64,000 nt of DNA from Sphingopyxis sp. DBS4 (GCF_024628865.1 NZ_CP102384.1:259001-323000), one strand, 5' to 3'. Shown: positions 17,838 through 26,500, counted from the first letter of the stretch. The notes: generated by a model from the sequence alone, not told the origin. Made by a program: numbers and translations.

Positions 17838-18107
17838 ATGCTGTTGTTCGCCGTTTGGGCTATCTGTTGCATCGTGGCTGTACTGGCCCGGCGCCACCTG
17901 TTGTGGGCCGTGCTGTGTGCGGCGCCGCTTGCGATAGTGTCGGTCGGCTGGCTGACGCGACCGGCGGCGGATCCGTTCGGCTTTTATCCGTGGGGCGCGA
18001 TCGGGTTGTTTGCAGGTACTGCGCTGGTCATCGCTGCCACTTGCGTCCTGAGCATCGTCCGGACATTGATGGAATCGCCCGGTTCACCGGAGACGCTGCC
18101 TCTGTGA
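17838..18107 (+). CDS. Small hypothetical membrane protein
   Basis: 89 residues with three predicted membrane segments (about residues 2-17, 21-39 and 51-74) and a short polar C-terminus. No recognised domain and a weak ribosome site. It lies 53 bp after the quinone oxidoreductase stop on the same strand. The terminator hairpin at 18218 follows it. Confidence 0.55.
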   Translation: MLLFAVWAICCIVAVLARRHLLWAVLCAAPLAIVSVGWLTRPAADPFGFYPWGAIGLFAGTALVIAATCVLSIVRTLMESPGSPETLPL

Positions 18108-18217
18108 GCAGGCGGCGAGCGGTGAGAGCCGCCGCCGTCTTTGTCCTTCCGAGGCATGAGCCGAATCCGCACTCTTGCCCCTTCTGCCAATTCGGCATAT
18201 AGCCGCCGCCAATGTCC

Positions 18218-18249
18218 GGCCGCCCCGCGAGGGGCGGCCCTTATTATTT
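18218..18249 (+). terminator. Intrinsic terminator hairpin in the trcR leader
   Basis: A perfect 9-bp GC stem (GGCCGCCCC / GGGGCGGCC) with a GCGA loop is followed by CTTATTATTT. It ends 20 bp before the trcR ATG. It may end the upstream transcript or act as an attenuator in the trcR leader. Confidence 0.7.
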
Positions 18250-18268
18250 CCGCTTTTGGAGATTACCC

Positions 18269-18931
18269 ATGGCCAATGCCAATCCGACCCCGCTGATGCC
18301 GCACGCGACCGCCGCCTGGCTGGTCGACAACACCGGCCTTACCTTTGCCCAGATCGCCGAATATTGCGGCATCCACATCCTGGAAGTTCAGGCGATCGCC
18401 GACGAGACCGCGGCGACCAAATATACCGGCCGCGATCCGGTGCGCGCGCACGAGCTGTCGATGGACGAGATCGAAAAGGGCCAGAAGGATCCCGACTACA
18501 AGCTCAAGATGAGCGTGCAGGGGCAGGATACGATTCGCCGCACCCGTGGGCCGCGCTACACGCCGGTCAGCAAGCGCCAGGACAAGCCCGACGGCATCGC
18601 CTGGATCCTCAAGAACCATCCCGAAGTGTCGGACGGCGCGATCGGCAAGCTGATCGGCACGACGCGCAACACGATCAACGCGATCCGCGAGCGCAGCCAC
18701 TGGAACAGCGCGAACATCGTGCCCAAGGATCCGGTGACCCTCGGCCTCTGCTCGCAGCGCGAACTCGATGCACTGGTCGCCAAGGCGGCGAAGAAAGCCG
18801 GAATCAAGGCGCCCGAGGACAGTCGCCTCGAAGGCGACCGCGAGGCGCTGCTCGAGGAACTGCGTGCCGAGCGCACCGCCGCCGCCGAAGCGCGCGCGGC
18901 CGAGGATGCCGAAGCCGGCAACGAAGCCTGA
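18269..18931 (+). CDS. trcR: Cell cycle transcriptional regulator TrcR (DUF1013)
   Basis: 220 residues from the ATG at 18269, with GGAG seven bases upstream. The whole protein matches the alphaproteobacterial DUF1013 family, including WLVDNTGLTFAQIAEYCGIH, a helix-turn-helix-like start, and a second helix-turn-helix-like segment IGKLIGTTRNTINAIRERSH. TrcR has been described as an RNA-polymerase-associated activator of cell-cycle genes in Caulobacter. The acidic, Ala/Glu-rich C-terminus is about 40 residues. A metallo-beta-lactamase-fold gene begins 4 bp after its stop, so the two are probably cotranscribed. An intrinsic terminator sits in the leader. Confidence 0.88.
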   Translation: MANANPTPLMPHATAAWLVDNTGLTFAQIAEYCGIHILEVQAIADETAATKYTGRDPVRAHELSMDEIEKGQKDPDYKLKMSVQGQDTIRRTRGPRYTPVSKRQDKPDGIAWILKNHPEVSDGAIGKLIGTTRNTINAIRERSHWNSANIVPKDPVTLGLCSQRELDALVAKAAKKAGIKAPEDSRLEGDREALLEELRAERTAAAEARAAEDAEAGNEA

Positions 18932-18935
18932 TCCG

Positions 18936-20075
18936 ATGGCAGGCGCGGGCGACGACGATAATATCCCCGCGGCCAGCGGTTCTCCCGACGCGTCGCTGAC
19001 CCAGGACGACAGCTTCACCGCGACGAGCCACGCCGGCCTCACTTACCCGTGGGGCGAGGCGGCGCCGGGGGCGGGCGAGACGATCCGCATCGCCGATGGC
19101 ATCAGCTGGGCGCGGCTGCCGATGCCCGGCTCGCTCGGCCATATCAATAGCTGGCTGCTCGACGACGCCGATGCGGCGGGCGAGGGGGTCGCGGTCGTCG
19201 ACACCGGCATCTGCCTGACGATCTGCTCGGACGCGTGGAAAGCGCTGTACGCCGGCGCGCTTGCGGACAAGCGGATCACCCGCGTCTTCGGCACCCACCT
19301 GCACCCCGACCATATCGGCCTCGCGGGCTGGATCGCGAAGAAGCAGGGCGTCAAGCTGTGGATGACGCGCGGCGAGATGCTGACCGCGCGTACGATCGTC
19401 GCCGATACGAGCGACACCACGCCCGAAGAGGCGCTGGTGCAGTCGCGTGCCGCGGGCTGGGACGAGGAAGCGATCGAGCGGCAGAAGGCGGAGGGCTGGG
19501 GCCGCTTCGGCATGATGGTCTTCCCGCTGCCGCGCAGCTACGCGCGAATCAAGGACGGCGACGTCCTCGACATGGGGGCGCATCGCTGGCGCGTCGTCAC
19601 CGGGTCGGGGCACAGCCCCGAACATGCGTGCCTGTGGAACGAGCGTGAGGGCGTGCTGGTGTCGGGCGATCAGGTACTGCCGCGGATCAGCTCGAACGTG
19701 TCGGTCAACATCACCGAACCCGATGCCGATCCGCTCGGAGAATGGCTCGCCTCGATCGACAAATTGCTCGCGACCATCCCGGCGGACGTGATCGTCTGCC
19801 CTGCGCATGGCGAGCCCTTCAAGGGACTGCACGTTCGCCTGATGGCGCTGCGCGACGAGCACCGGATGCGGCTCTACAATCTCGCCGAAGCCGCCGCGAA
19901 AGCGCCGCTGCGCGCGGTCGACAGCTTTCCCTTGCTCTTCAACCGCCCGATCGGCAGCCACAATCAGGGCCTCGCGACCGGCGAAGCCTTCGCGCACCTC
20001 AAGCGGCTGGAGGTCGAGGGCCGCGTCAAGCGTGAGAACCGCGACGGCGTCTGGTGGTATCACGGCGTGGCGTGA
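18936..20075 (+). CDS. MBL-fold metallohydrolase with C-terminal winged-helix-like domain
   Basis: 379 residues from the ATG at 18936, four bases after the trcR stop. Metal ligands of the metallo-beta-lactamase fold are visible: THLHPDHIG (HxHxDH), GSGHSPEHACL, SGDQVLP (bridging Asp) and CPAHGEPF. The C-terminal 80 residues look like the LACTB2-type winged helix. Similar proteins act on thioesters or nucleic acids, and the substrate here is unknown. There is no signal peptide, so it is cytoplasmic. Confidence 0.85.
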   Translation: MAGAGDDDNIPAASGSPDASLTQDDSFTATSHAGLTYPWGEAAPGAGETIRIADGISWARLPMPGSLGHINSWLLDDADAAGEGVAVVDTGICLTICSDAWKALYAGALADKRITRVFGTHLHPDHIGLAGWIAKKQGVKLWMTRGEMLTARTIVADTSDTTPEEALVQSRAAGWDEEAIERQKAEGWGRFGMMVFPLPRSYARIKDGDVLDMGAHRWRVVTGSGHSPEHACLWNEREGVLVSGDQVLPRISSNVSVNITEPDADPLGEWLASIDKLLATIPADVIVCPAHGEPFKGLHVRLMALRDEHRMRLYNLAEAAAKAPLRAVDSFPLLFNRPIGSHNQGLATGEAFAHLKRLEVEGRVKRENRDGVWWYHGVA

Positions 20076-20083
20076 CGGATAAT

Positions 20084-20293
20084 CTCACGCAAAGGCGCGA
20101 AGACGCAAAGAAGAAGACGTCTCACACAAAGACACAAAGAGGGTGGGGCATTGAACCGGCCCCGCTCGAACTTCCGCGCGAAGCGCATTTATCAATAGCC
20201 GCCTGCGGCGGCAGGCTACTTCAGCGAGGCTTGCGCCCTCTTTGTGTCTTTGTGTGAGCCCGCTTCCTTTGCGCCTTCGCGCCTTTGCGTGAG
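20084..20293. repeat. Long intergenic inverted repeat (ACGCAAAGG / CACAAAGAC type)
   Basis: Two nested pairs of arms: CTCACGCAAAGGCGCGAAG (from 20084) with its inverse ending at 20293, and CTCACACAAAGACACAAAGA (from 20121) with its inverse at 20239-20258. About 95 bp lie between. It separates convergent genes and could fold into a long hairpin. A family-type repeat, unlike the GC-rich ones elsewhere in the window. Confidence 0.85.
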
Positions 20294-20298
20294 GCCAT

Positions 20299-20574
20299 CT
20301 ATCGCGGCCGGTGCATGACCCAGCTGAACGCCATCGCGTTGAAGATGGTGTAAAGGCCATAGAGCAGCAGGCCGGTGAACCAGTTACGCGTCGCGATCGC
20401 CATCGCGCCGACGAGCAGCAGAAACTCGAAGAGATAGGTGATGTTCGGCCCCGCGCGTTCGGCGAGCGGCTGGACCATCTGCCGGATCAGCGGGTCGTCG
20501 CTTTCCATGAAGGCGCGGTGCATCGCGAAATTGCCGACACCGGCGCAGAAAATGGCGATGATCGCGATCCACAT
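20299..20574 (-). CDS. Small hypothetical membrane protein
   Basis: 91 residues with two or three membrane segments (about residues 2-20, 46-62 and 66-87). It begins MWIAIIAIFCAGVGNFAMHR. No known domain recognised and no strong ribosome site. It is divergent from the DUF481 gene, 126 bp away. Codon use fits a real gene. Confidence 0.65.
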   Translation of the reverse strand: MWIAIIAIFCAGVGNFAMHRAFMESDDPLIRQMVQPLAERAGPNITYLFEFLLLVGAMAIATRNWFTGLLLYGLYTIFNAMAFSWVMHRPR

Positions 20575-20700
20575 AGCATCGCAAATGGGGCGTGTGGGGT
20601 GGAATTGCCAGCGAAATTGCGTCTATAAGGCCCGCGCGCCGCGGTATGGGTCCGTCGGCCGATCGCACGAAGCCCCCCGCCCCAGCGAAGGATCCTTTCG

Positions 20701-21879
20701 ATGACAGCTCTCCCCCGCTTCATCGCGCCCGGCCTGTTGGCCCCCGCTCTCCTGATGGCCGCTGGCGCCCCGCCGGCGTTCGCGTCCGTTCCCGATCCGG
20801 CGCTGCCCGCGCTGATCGTCCCGCTGACCGCAGGGGTATTGGAGGAACTGCCGCGGCCCTTGCCCGATCCGGTGCGCGCGATGATCGATGCCGCGCTCGC
20901 GAGCGGCGAGGGCAAGGATATCGAAATCGTCGTATCGCTGGCAAAGGCGACCAACCCCAAATCGGTGGGCGAGATCGAGGCGATTCTTGCCGCCTGGCAG
21001 GCACAGCACGAAAGCAAGCCGGAGCCCGACCCGATCCGGCAAATGCTGGCGGCGGCGATGGCGACCAGGAAGGACGGCGACGTCGAGGCGGTGGGCGCAC
21101 TGGCGAAGAAGACCAACCCCGAACGGATCGCCGACATCGACGCGATGCTCGTCGATTATCGCGCCAGGCGGACCGCGGAGAAGAAAGCGGCGGCCGACGC
21201 GGCGCGCGCCAAGCTCGCCGCCGCGAAATTCTGGCAGAACTGGAAGGGCGAGGGACAGATCGGCGCGTCGCAGAGCAGCGGCAACACCAGCTCGACGGGG
21301 CTCAGCCTGGGGCTGGCGCTCAATCGCAAGGGGATCGACTGGGACCAGCGCTTTCGCGCCCAGGCCGATTATCAGCGGACGGGCGGCAGCACGTCGATGG
21401 AGCGCTATCTGGTCGAATATGAGCCGCAGATTCGCGTCGGCGAGCGCGCTTTCGCTTATGGCCTTGGCCGCTGGGAGCGCGACCGCATCCTGGGTTTCGG
21501 CAACCGCTGGAACGCATCGGCGGGCATGGGCTACAAGGTGATCGCGAACAAGGCGATGACGCTGAACCTGAAGGCGGGGCCGGCGTGGCGCGAGACCGAC
21601 TATCTGCCCGGCCGCGGACAGAACGAAAGCGAGCTGACCGGGCTCGCGGGGCTCGATTTCGGCTGGAACCTGTCGCCGACCCTACGCCTGACGCAGACCG
21701 CCTCGACGATCGTCGGCCAGCACAACAGCGTCACCAGCTCGCTGACCGCGCTCAATGCGAAGCTGACCGGTGCGCTGTCGGCGCGCTTTTCCTATTCGGC
21801 CGATATCGATACCCGTCCGCCGCCGGGGATCGAGAAGGTCGATACGCTGACGCGCTTCACCTTGGTCTATGGATTCTAA
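20701..21879 (+). CDS. DUF481 outer-membrane beta-barrel protein with tandem N-terminal modules
   Basis: 392 residues with a signal peptide (about 1-29, cleaved after FAS). The C-terminal 215 residues match DUF481 barrels (QNWKGEGQIGASQSSGNTSS onward), with alternating strands and a terminal Phe (LVYGF), the usual outer-membrane insertion signal. Before the barrel are two tandem copies of a roughly 48-residue unit (residues 56-103 and 110-157), each with DP-I/V-R and a later AKxTNP. A short Ala/Lys-rich helix links them to the barrel. The tandem modules are not a usual part of DUF481 proteins as I know them. Its stop overlaps the stop of the convergent VOC gene. Confidence 0.8.
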   Translation: MTALPRFIAPGLLAPALLMAAGAPPAFASVPDPALPALIVPLTAGVLEELPRPLPDPVRAMIDAALASGEGKDIEIVVSLAKATNPKSVGEIEAILAAWQAQHESKPEPDPIRQMLAAAMATRKDGDVEAVGALAKKTNPERIADIDAMLVDYRARRTAEKKAAADAARAKLAAAKFWQNWKGEGQIGASQSSGNTSSTGLSLGLALNRKGIDWDQRFRAQADYQRTGGSTSMERYLVEYEPQIRVGERAFAYGLGRWERDRILGFGNRWNASAGMGYKVIANKAMTLNLKAGPAWRETDYLPGRGQNESELTGLAGLDFGWNLSPTLRLTQTASTIVGQHNSVTSSLTALNAKLTGALSARFSYSADIDTRPPPGIEKVDTLTRFTLVYGF

Positions 21880-22340
21880 CCGTCATCGAATATCCCGGCG
21901 CCGCCGATTTCCTGTCCTTCAGCGAGCAGGCCGTTGCCGGGGACATGGTTGAATTCGACGCGGATGCCATCGGGATCCTCGAACAGGATCGAATAATAGC
22001 CGGGCGCCCACGGCTCCTCCTGCGGGCGGTGGACGATATGGATGTCGCCCCGGTCTTTCAGGAAATCGTGGATTCGATCGACTGCCGCGCGGTCGCGCAT
22101 ACGGAAGCACGCATGATGCAGCCCCGGTGCACCTTGATCGAAGCGCTTGCCGACATGATCGGGACTCGGCGGGCGGATGCCGATCGCGGTGCGGCCGCCG
22201 ACGCCATAGAGCATATGCTCGCTGTCGAGCACTTTCTTGAGCCCGAGCCAGGCGATGACATCGCGCCAGAAAGCCGTTGAGCGCGCGAAATCGCCCGCGG
22301 TCAAAATGACATGTGCGACGCCGTTGAGGTCTTCGGCCAT
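21876..22340 (-). CDS. VOC (glyoxalase/dioxygenase superfamily) protein
   Basis: 154 residues from the ATG at 22340, chosen for its AAGGAGAAGG ribosome site. It carries the VOC beta-alpha-beta-beta-beta pattern: GVAHVILTAGDFARSTAFWR at the start, GLHHACFRMRD in the middle and ILFEDPDGIRVEFNHVPG at the end, with likely metal ligands His and Glu. Substrate unknown. It begins 13 bp after the stop of a membrane-protein gene and is likely in the same operon. Confidence 0.85.
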   Translation of the reverse strand: MAEDLNGVAHVILTAGDFARSTAFWRDVIAWLGLKKVLDSEHMLYGVGGRTAIGIRPPSPDHVGKRFDQGAPGLHHACFRMRDRAAVDRIHDFLKDRGDIHIVHRPQEEPWAPGYYSILFEDPDGIRVEFNHVPGNGLLAEGQEIGGAGIFDDG

Positions 22341-22353
22341 GCTCCCTTCTCCT

Positions 22354-22842
22354 TCAGATCGGCCGGGCATCGAGTTCGCGGCGCAGAAAGGCCAGGATTT
22401 CCTCGCGGTCCTTCGATCCGTCGCCGCCCACGCGCATCGCGGCGGCGCCCATCACCATCATCAACATCGGAATGCCGGTAAAGATCGCGCCGAACAGCAG
22501 CGTGCCGGGAACGAACCAGACGATCGCCGCGCCGACGATCACGAAGATCGAGAGGAAACCGAACCAGATGTAAGGAAACAGCCGCCCCGCGGTCGATCGC
22601 CCGAGCGTGCCGGTGATGCGCGTCCCCCCCGCATAGGGCTCCATCGAGGCTTCGAGTTCGGGCGCCATCGCATTCTGCACGTTGCGGCGCGCATAGCGTA
22701 GTCGCATCACATATTGATCGCCGCTCCCGAACACCCGCGCCTTCGCGCCGTCCATGGGGTCGGCCATGATCGCCTTCAGCTTGTGCGCGATCGCCTCGGG
22801 CGAGAGAGGGGAGTGAAGATCGACCGCTTCGCTCTTTGCCAT
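22354..22842 (-). CDS. Hypothetical protein with two membrane segments
   Basis: 162 residues from the ATG at 22842, with GGGAG seven bases upstream. A soluble N-terminal half of about 80 residues is followed by two membrane helices (about residues 89-110 and 112-133) and a charged tail. No domain recognised. It is upstream of the VOC gene with a 13-bp gap, giving a two-gene operon. Confidence 0.75.
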   Translation of the reverse strand: MAKSEAVDLHSPLSPEAIAHKLKAIMADPMDGAKARVFGSGDQYVMRLRYARRNVQNAMAPELEASMEPYAGGTRITGTLGRSTAGRLFPYIWFGFLSIFVIVGAAIVWFVPGTLLFGAIFTGIPMLMMVMGAAAMRVGGDGSKDREEILAFLRRELDARPI

Positions 22843-22865
22843 GGCGCTCTCCCACTTTCCCACTT

Positions 22866-22949
22866 CGTCACCCCGGCGAAGGCCGGGATCTCGCCGCTTC
22901 GGAGGTTGATGGTCGATAGGGCGAGACCCCGGCCTTCGCCGGGGTGACG
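22866..22949. repeat. Intergenic palindromic repeat, GTCACCCCGGCGAAGGCC type
   Basis: An 84-bp palindrome with arms CGTCACCCCGGCGAAGGCCG and its inverse. Related copies are at 34752-34829 and 44325-44402. It lies between the fumarase stop and the hypothetical membrane gene start. Confidence 0.85.
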
Positions 22950-22969
22950 GAGAAAGGATAAGGGGAATC

Positions 22970-24493
22970 TCACGCCTTCTCCAGCAACCCCTCGTCCCTG
23001 ATCCTTTTCTGCCACAGCAGCGGCGCGTTGACGTGGACGTTCTGGCCTTCGCTGTCGACCGCGACAGTGACAGGGAAGTCCTTGACCTCGAATTCGTAGA
23101 TCGCCTCCATGCCGAGGTCGGCGAAGCCGACGACCTTTGAGCCCTTGATCGCGCGCGCGACGAGGTACGCCGCGCCGCCGACCGCCATCAGATAGGCGCT
23201 CTTGTGCTTCGCGATCGCCTGGGTCGCGGCGGGGCCGCGTTCGGCCTTGCCGACGCAGGCGAGCAGGCCCTGCTCCAGCATCATGTCCATGAACTTGTCC
23301 ATGCGCGTCGCCGTGGTCGGGCCCGCGGGGCCGACGATCTCCTCGCCGACCGGGTCGACCGGGCCGACATAATAGATGACGCGGCCCTTGAATTCGACGG
23401 GCAGTTCCTCGCCCTTGGCGAGCATGTCGGCTATGCGCTTGTGCGCGGCGTCGCGGCCGGTGAGCATCTTGCCATTGAGGAGGATGCGGTCGCCCTGTTT
23501 CCAGCTTGCGACGACCTCGGGCGTCAGCGTGTCGAGGTCGACGCGGATCGCGGCCTTGTCGGGCGTCCAGTCGATCTGCGGATAGTCGGCGAGCATCGGC
23601 GGTTCGAGGAAGGCCGGCCCGCTGCCGTCGAGCGTGACATGCGCGTGGCGCGTGGCGGCGCAGTTCGGGATCATCGCGACCGGCTTCGACGCCGCGTGCG
23701 TCGGCCAGTCCCTGATCTTGATGTCGAGCACGGTCGCGAGGCCGCCGAGTCCCTGCGCGCCTATGCCGAGCGCGTTGACCTTTTCATACAACTCGACGCG
23801 CAATTCCTCGATCGGTGACGACGGCCCACGCGCGAGCAGTTCGGTCATGTCGATCGGGTCCATCAGCGACTGTTTGGCGAGCAGCATCGCCTTTTCCGCG
23901 GTGCCGCCGATGCCGATGCCGAGCATGCCGGGCGGGCACCAACCGGCGCCCATCTGCGGCACCATGTCGAGCACCCAGTCGACGATCGAGTCGCTGGGGT
24001 TGAGCATCTTGAACTTCGACTTGTTCTCGCTGCCGCCGCCCTTCGCCGCGACGTCGATATGCACCTTGTCGCCCGGCACCATCTCGACATTGAGGACCGA
24101 GGGCGTGTTGTCCTTGGTGTTGACGCGGCTGAACGCCGGATCGGCGAGGATCGACGCGCGCAGCTTGTTGTCGGGATGGAGATAGGCCTTGCGGACGCCC
24201 TCATCGACGACCTGCTGCAGGCTGCGCGGGCTGTCGAGGCGGCAGTCCATACCCCATTTGATGAAGACGGTGACGATGCCGGTGTCCTGGCAGATCGGGC
24301 GATGCCCCTCGGCGCACATCCGGCTGTTCGAGAGAATCTGCGCCATCGCGTCCTTCGCGGCGGGCGACACCTCGCGCTCATAGGCGGCACCCAGCGCGCG
24401 GATATAGTCCATCGGGTGGAAATAGCTGATGTACTGGAGCGCGTCGGCGATCGTTTCGACGAGGTCGTCCTCGCGGATGATGACGGTGTTCAT
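22970..24493 (-). CDS. fumA: Class I (iron-sulfur) fumarate hydratase
   Basis: 507 residues, the normal length for the single-chain class I fumarase, which interconverts fumarate and malate in the TCA cycle. The three cluster-ligand Cys sites can be seen: HRPICQDTG, GAGWCPPGMLGIGIGG and MIPNCAATRHAHV. The C-terminal half has the beta-subunit-like YVGPVDPVGEEIVGPAGPTT and the conserved GGAAYLVARAIK. It should be oxygen-sensitive, unlike class II FumC. No operon partner; a palindromic repeat follows it. Confidence 0.95.
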   Translation of the reverse strand: MNTVIIREDDLVETIADALQYISYFHPMDYIRALGAAYEREVSPAAKDAMAQILSNSRMCAEGHRPICQDTGIVTVFIKWGMDCRLDSPRSLQQVVDEGVRKAYLHPDNKLRASILADPAFSRVNTKDNTPSVLNVEMVPGDKVHIDVAAKGGGSENKSKFKMLNPSDSIVDWVLDMVPQMGAGWCPPGMLGIGIGGTAEKAMLLAKQSLMDPIDMTELLARGPSSPIEELRVELYEKVNALGIGAQGLGGLATVLDIKIRDWPTHAASKPVAMIPNCAATRHAHVTLDGSGPAFLEPPMLADYPQIDWTPDKAAIRVDLDTLTPEVVASWKQGDRILLNGKMLTGRDAAHKRIADMLAKGEELPVEFKGRVIYYVGPVDPVGEEIVGPAGPTTATRMDKFMDMMLEQGLLACVGKAERGPAATQAIAKHKSAYLMAVGGAAYLVARAIKGSKVVGFADLGMEAIYEFEVKDFPVTVAVDSEGQNVHVNAPLLWQKRIRDEGLLEKA

Positions 24494-24567
24494 GGGTGCA
24501 GCCTTTCCCCCTTGTGGCAGGATTCGCCGGTCTCCCTAGACCCGCATCGCCGCGACGGGAAGAGGGG

Positions 24568-25377
24568 TCAGGACCGGCGCCGGCCAAAGGTCGGGCGCCC
24601 TGGCGCGGGACGTGCCGGAACGGGTCGCTGAAGCACCTCGGGCGGTTCGGCTTCGACCAACGGCCGCTTTTGCGCGAACGCGCGCCAACATGCGATCGCC
24701 GCGGTGCCGAGCAGCGCGATCCAGCCGCCGCCGGTCGCCGCGAGCAGCGTCCAGCCGTAGCGCGCGGGGAGGGCGATCGCCATCAGCGCGGGCACGCAGG
24801 CGACGATCACGAGCGTTCCCGCAAGCGTCCACCAGCGCCCGCCGAGCCGTGCCAGCGCCAGACCGACCGCGATATTGGTGAGCGCGAGCAGCACGAATTT
24901 CGCAGCGACCGGATAAGGCAAGCTCGCCATCGCGGGCGAATAATCGCCGGCGGTGAAAGCCGCCTGGATGTCGAAGAGAAGCCAATTCTCCCTTGCATCG
25001 CAGAGCGCTGTAAGGACGGGTAGCGCTGCGGCGAACGAGATGATCTTCAGCCCGGTCTCACGCGCCAGCGCGATCAATCCGCAGCCGAGAAAGCCCGCGT
25101 AGAGCAGCATGTAGAGATAGTCGCGCTCGTTGCCCGTCCGCATCATCGCGAGGCGACCGACCTGCCGCGCGTCGTGATCGGGACCGAATACGGCGATCAG
25201 ATCGTCCTGACTGCCCGCGAATTCAAAGGCGAGGACGGGCGCGCCATAGCCCGGCTCGGCGGCGAAGCTATCCTGCGGGAAGGTCTGGCCGAGCCACAAG
25301 CCGACCAGAATGACGCCGAAACCGAGGAACAGCGCCGCGTGCCACCAGCGTGCCGCCGGCAGCGCCGCCGCGCTCAA
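24568..25377 (-). CDS. Hypothetical multi-pass membrane protein downstream of zur
   Basis: 269 residues. The likely start is a TTG one base after the zur stop (TAG-A-TTG), since no ATG or GTG occurs in the conserved-looking N-terminus. It has about six membrane segments, with the first at residues 10-30. The C-terminus is basic and proline-rich (PARPAPGRPTFGRRRS). No family recognised. Tight coupling to zur suggests a shared transcript. Confidence 0.7.
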   Translation of the reverse strand: MSAAALPAARWWHAALFLGFGVILVGLWLGQTFPQDSFAAEPGYGAPVLAFEFAGSQDDLIAVFGPDHDARQVGRLAMMRTGNERDYLYMLLYAGFLGCGLIALARETGLKIISFAAALPVLTALCDARENWLLFDIQAAFTAGDYSPAMASLPYPVAAKFVLLALTNIAVGLALARLGGRWWTLAGTLVIVACVPALMAIALPARYGWTLLAATGGGWIALLGTAAIACWRAFAQKRPLVEAEPPEVLQRPVPARPAPGRPTFGRRRS

Positions 25378-25378
25378 T

Positions 25379-25843
25379 CTATTGGCACTCGGCGCATTTG
25401 CCGCGCACTTCGATCACCGGGCGTTCGGCGGCAAAGCCCGTCGCGTCGGCGGCGGCGCGGACGCCGTCGGAAATCTTGTCGTTGTCGATATGCACCGCGC
25501 TGCCGCAGCTGTCGCAGATCAGGAAGATGCAATCGTGAAGGCAGCCCGGATGGCTGTTCGCGACGAAGGCGTTGGCGCTCTCGACCCGGCGGACGAGGTT
25601 GTTCGCGACGAACAGGTCGAGGATGCGATAGACGCTGTTCGGCGCGACGCGTTTGCCGCGCTTCTGCGACACGATGTCGGCGATCTCATAGGCGCTCGCG
25701 GGCTTGCCGATTTCGGCGACGGCGTCGAAGATCTGCGCGCGCATGTCGGTCCAGGCTTCGCCCGCGCCCTCGAGCGCGGTTTGCGCCGCGCTGGCGAGCG
25801 AGGCGCCGCTGGCCTCGATATGCGCATGATCATGCTTGCCCAT
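25379..25843 (-). CDS. zur: Fur family regulator, Zur-like
   Basis: 154 residues with the Fur winged helix (EIGKPASAYEIADIVSQ, VAPNSVYRILDLFVANNLVRRV), a His-rich segment near the start (GKHDHAHIE), and structural zinc Cys pairs in CDSCG and the terminal CAEC. Zur represses zinc-uptake genes when zinc is plentiful. A MerC-like membrane gene lies 52 bp upstream with a Zur-box-like site before it. This supports Zur over Fur, Mur or PerR. Confidence 0.85.
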   Translation of the reverse strand: MGKHDHAHIEASGASLASAAQTALEGAGEAWTDMRAQIFDAVAEIGKPASAYEIADIVSQKRGKRVAPNSVYRILDLFVANNLVRRVESANAFVANSHPGCLHDCIFLICDSCGSAVHIDNDKISDGVRAAADATGFAAERPVIEVRGKCAECQ

Positions 25844-25895
25844 GGCGATAATGTAGGCGCTTTGGGCGCGGCCCGCAAGTTGCGGGCAATGCGTA

Positions 25896-26330
25896 TCAGT
25901 GGCGCGCGCGGCGGTTGAGATCGTGGCCGAGCGCGACGATCGCGACGCCGATCATCGTCGCCAGCACTTCGCTGCCGTCGTGCGGCCGCGCCAGCGCCCC
26001 CGCCATCATGCCGAGCCCGAAGCAGCCGACGCCGAAGGGCATCATATAGCCGTGACTGAGCACCCCCGAAACCAGCGTTACCAGCGCGAAACCGATCGCG
26101 ATGGCGAGGCCGACCTCGTGAAAGAGATGGTTTTCGAGGAATACCCCGCCGACCGAGGCGATCGACGCGAAGAAGATCGTCGTCGCGAGGCAATGGACGA
26201 GGCAGAGTCCCGACAATCCCATCGCGAGCTGATCGCCCGACAGCGAGGTCAGCGGCCGCGAATCGCGCGCAGCCCGCACCATCGCGCCGAGGCGCGGCCA
26301 TGCATGGCTGTGACTGGCGACTTGGGTCAC
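25896..26330 (-). CDS. MerC-domain membrane protein
   Basis: 144 residues with four membrane segments and the MerC pattern GLSGLCLVHCLA (metal-binding Cys residues in the first helix). MerC carries mercury in Tn21. Chromosomal relatives next to Zur are thought to move zinc. No other mer genes are here, so a zinc role is more likely. It heads the merC-zur-membrane-protein run on the minus strand. Confidence 0.85.
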   Translation of the reverse strand: MTQVASHSHAWPRLGAMVRAARDSRPLTSLSGDQLAMGLSGLCLVHCLATTIFFASIASVGGVFLENHLFHEVGLAIAIGFALVTLVSGVLSHGYMMPFGVGCFGLGMMAGALARPHDGSEVLATMIGVAIVALGHDLNRRARH

Positions 26331-26361
26331 CCGATTCTCCGTTGGTCCAACTGCGGGGTTT

Positions 26362-26379
26362 GATATGGCATAACATGAC
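26362..26379 (-). promoter_or_regulatory. Candidate Zur box upstream of the MerC-like gene
   Basis: GATATGGCATAACATGAC, an AT-rich imperfect palindrome, lies 32 bp before the MerC ATG. It fits 14 of 18 positions of the alphaproteobacterial Zur consensus as I remember it (GTTATGTTATAACATAAC). A perfect CAATG-TCT-CATTG repeat lies just upstream (26388-26400). Confidence 0.4.
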
Positions 26380-26421
26380 AGAGGTTACAATGTCTCATTG
26401 CAACAATTCATATCCCCCCTT

Positions 26422-26500
26422 CGTCATTCCCGCGAAAGCGGGAACCCAGTGCGGAGTTAGCTGACGCACGCTCTGGGTTCCCGCTTTCGCGGGAATGACG
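26422..26500. repeat. Intergenic palindromic repeat, CATTCCCGCGAAAGCGGGAA type
   Basis: Near-identical second copy of the 79-bp element at 14174-14252, differing at only a few central positions. A further degenerate half-copy follows (about 26512-26537). Confidence 0.85.

Noticed and set aside
20084..20293. Repeated ACGCAAAGG/CACAAAGAC units taken as a CRISPR array
   Set aside because: The units form two inverted pairs rather than direct repeats with spacers, and no cas genes are present.
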